From positions 11,142 through 35,036 of the forward strand of contig DFGM01000010.1 in assembly GCA_002371755.1 (NCBI GenBank): DNA of 23,895 nucleotides, read 5' to 3'. Every line of letters begins with the position of its first letter. Position 1 is the first letter of the stretch. A model generated the notes under the pieces. It was given only the letters and a program-made list of their open reading frames with translations. It made no database searches and was not told the DNA's origin. Of the stretch, positions 23,424 through 23,895 are shown piece after piece. Origin of the DNA: Verrucomicrobia bacterium UBA3750. GTDB lineage: Bacteria; Verrucomicrobiota; Kiritimatiellia; RFP12; UBA1067. A program made the position numbers and the translations under genes.

Positions 23424-23433
23424 CGAGCCGCAA
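23405..23433 (-). promoter_or_regulatory. Promoter of the mraZ-dcw operon
   Basis: On the minus strand a TTGCGG (-35, 23433 to 23428) and a perfect TATAAT (-10, 23410 to 23405) are separated by 17 bases, the ideal sigma70 spacing. The predicted transcription start, about 7 bases beyond the -10 box, falls only 4-5 bases before the mraZ ATG. Confidence 0.75.
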
Positions 23434-23457
23434 GGGGGTATTTTACGTTTTTTCCCG

Positions 23458-23518
23458 TTGCTGACTTGCCAAAGTAAATGTCCATAGGGTATGGGCATTT
23501 ACTTTGGCAAGTCAGCGA
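23458..23518. repeat. Long near-perfect inverted repeat (29-bp stem, 3-base loop)
   Basis: The left arm ctgacttgccaaagtaaatg (23461-23480) is exactly matched by its reverse complement at 23496-23515. Pairing continues inward through tccata/tatggg (one T-G wobble) to a GGG loop at 23487-23489, and outward for three more pairs (one wobble). It lies between the two divergent promoters. Neither side is followed by a T-run in the direction required for an intrinsic terminator, so a DNA-level site, a small mobile hairpin element or a structured RNA are the options. Confidence 0.9.
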
Positions 23519-23542
23519 ATGTGGCGGGGTAAAAAATGATGG

Positions 23543-23572
23543 TTGCAATTTGCAAAGAGATTATGGTATAAT
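23543..23572 (+). promoter_or_regulatory. Plus-strand sigma70-type promoter
   Basis: TTGCAA (23543-23548) and TATAAT (23567-23572) are separated by 18 bases, and the -10 box is preceded by TGG, an extended -10 arrangement. It points rightward toward the ORF beginning at 23630, giving a leader of about 50 bases with AGGG 8 bases before the ATG. Confidence 0.65.
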
Positions 23573-23629
23573 GTCTTGCGTAAGCTTTGAGGTTCGTGAG
23601 TTCGCCGTGCGGTGAACAGGGCAAACAAC

Positions 23630-23895
23630 ATGACTAAGAGAATGCAGAATGGCAGAAAGGTTGCCGTCAAAGCCGTCGCCGGGAAGGCGAGGGCGGGGCG
23701 TTCTGCATCCGTGATGAAGCCGGAGTATCTCGCCTTGCTCAAGAATTCAGAAGAAGGGAGGCGTACCATGTGCGAAGCAGTAGAAAGAATAGCAGAGCGT
23801 CGTGGGGCTCGTGTCAAGCGTGAGACCATGCTTGCGACCGCGAAGCGGTTGCTTGCCAACGGAAAGCTCATGCTTAAGGAGATTGCCCAGTGCAC
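23630..23895 (+). CDS. Small basic protein, 3' end outside window
   Basis: Open frame of 88 codons from an ATG with a Shine-Dalgarno (AGGG at 23618-23621) and a well-formed promoter upstream, running off the right edge. The first ~30 residues are very basic (many Lys and Arg). They are followed by KPEYLALLKNSEEGRRTMCEA and a helical Arg/Ala-rich region ending KRLLANGKLMLKEIAQC. The MCEAVERI segment and the final ANGKLMLKEIAQ-like segment recall the C-terminal tails of Rpn/PD-(D/E)XK transposase-like proteins. This is weak, since the nuclease domain itself is not present. The overlapping minus-strand frame is judged a shadow. Function unknown. Confidence 0.5.
   Translation, partial: MTKRMQNGRKVAVKAVAGKARAGRSASVMKPEYLALLKNSEEGRRTMCEAVERIAERRGARVKRETMLATAKRLLANGKLMLKEIAQC

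Noticed and set aside
23458..23518. The long hairpin as a Rho-independent terminator
   Set aside because: No T-run follows the stem in either direction: the plus side continues CGAATGTGG and the minus side CAACGGGAAAAAACG. Both neighbouring genes also start, rather than end, here.
23512..23895. Minus-strand open frame of 127 residues at the right edge
   Set aside because: It is antisense to a plus-strand ORF that has a promoter and Shine-Dalgarno, and its 3' end enters the hairpin. Its composition shows no recognisable domain.

Overview
The window reads as a GC-rich bacterial chromosome segment. My best guess for the source is the PVC superphylum (Verrucomicrobiota, Kiritimatiellota or Lentisphaerota). 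This is an inference from gene content: a XylR-type AraC regulator with a periplasmic-binding-protein-like sensor, a secreted prenyltransferase-repeat protein, GspG-like pseudopilins with DPWGN motifs, and a PEGA-repeat protein. No rRNA or tRNA gene is present to confirm it. No CRISPR array, prophage or intact insertion sequence was found.

Positions 1-18791 hold 17 consecutive plus-strand genes, with no gap longer than 29 bp and many ATGA, GTGA or TGATG overlaps. Three blocks can be seen. (i) metG (5' end cut by the window), an orphan TadC-like membrane protein, an FHA-domain membrane protein and a secreted PEGA-repeat protein. (ii) Housekeeping or metabolic genes: a TlyA-type rRNA methyltransferase, a CstA-type transporter, a secreted prenyltransferase-repeat protein and ispF. 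(iii) A compact type IV pilus/type II secretion-like operon: two GspG-like pseudopilins, PilN/GspL-like and PilO/GspM-like assembly proteins, a PilT-type ATPase, a shortened PilB/GspE-type ATPase, PilC/GspF and a secretin, followed 3 bp later by the XylR-like regulator. Prepilin peptidase, PilM and a separate PilP/GspC are not visible. The secretin carries an N-terminal segment that may stand in for PilP/GspC.

Positions 18834-23393 are on the minus strand and converge with the first block. They hold the start of a division and cell-wall (dcw) cluster: mraZ, rsmH, an ftsL-like gene and ftsI. An HD-domain hydrolase gene and a possible 36-residue ORF then appear where murE would usually follow.

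Positions 23394-23895 are an AT-richer divergent region. It contains a mraZ promoter overlapped by three 10-bp-spaced GTGT repeats (probable MraZ autoregulatory operator), a near-perfect 29-bp-stem inverted repeat that does not look like a terminator, and a strong plus-strand promoter leading into a small ORF that runs off the right edge. The most unusual items are this hairpin, the stripped-down pilus ATPase and secretin architecture, and the TadC/FHA/PEGA trio.
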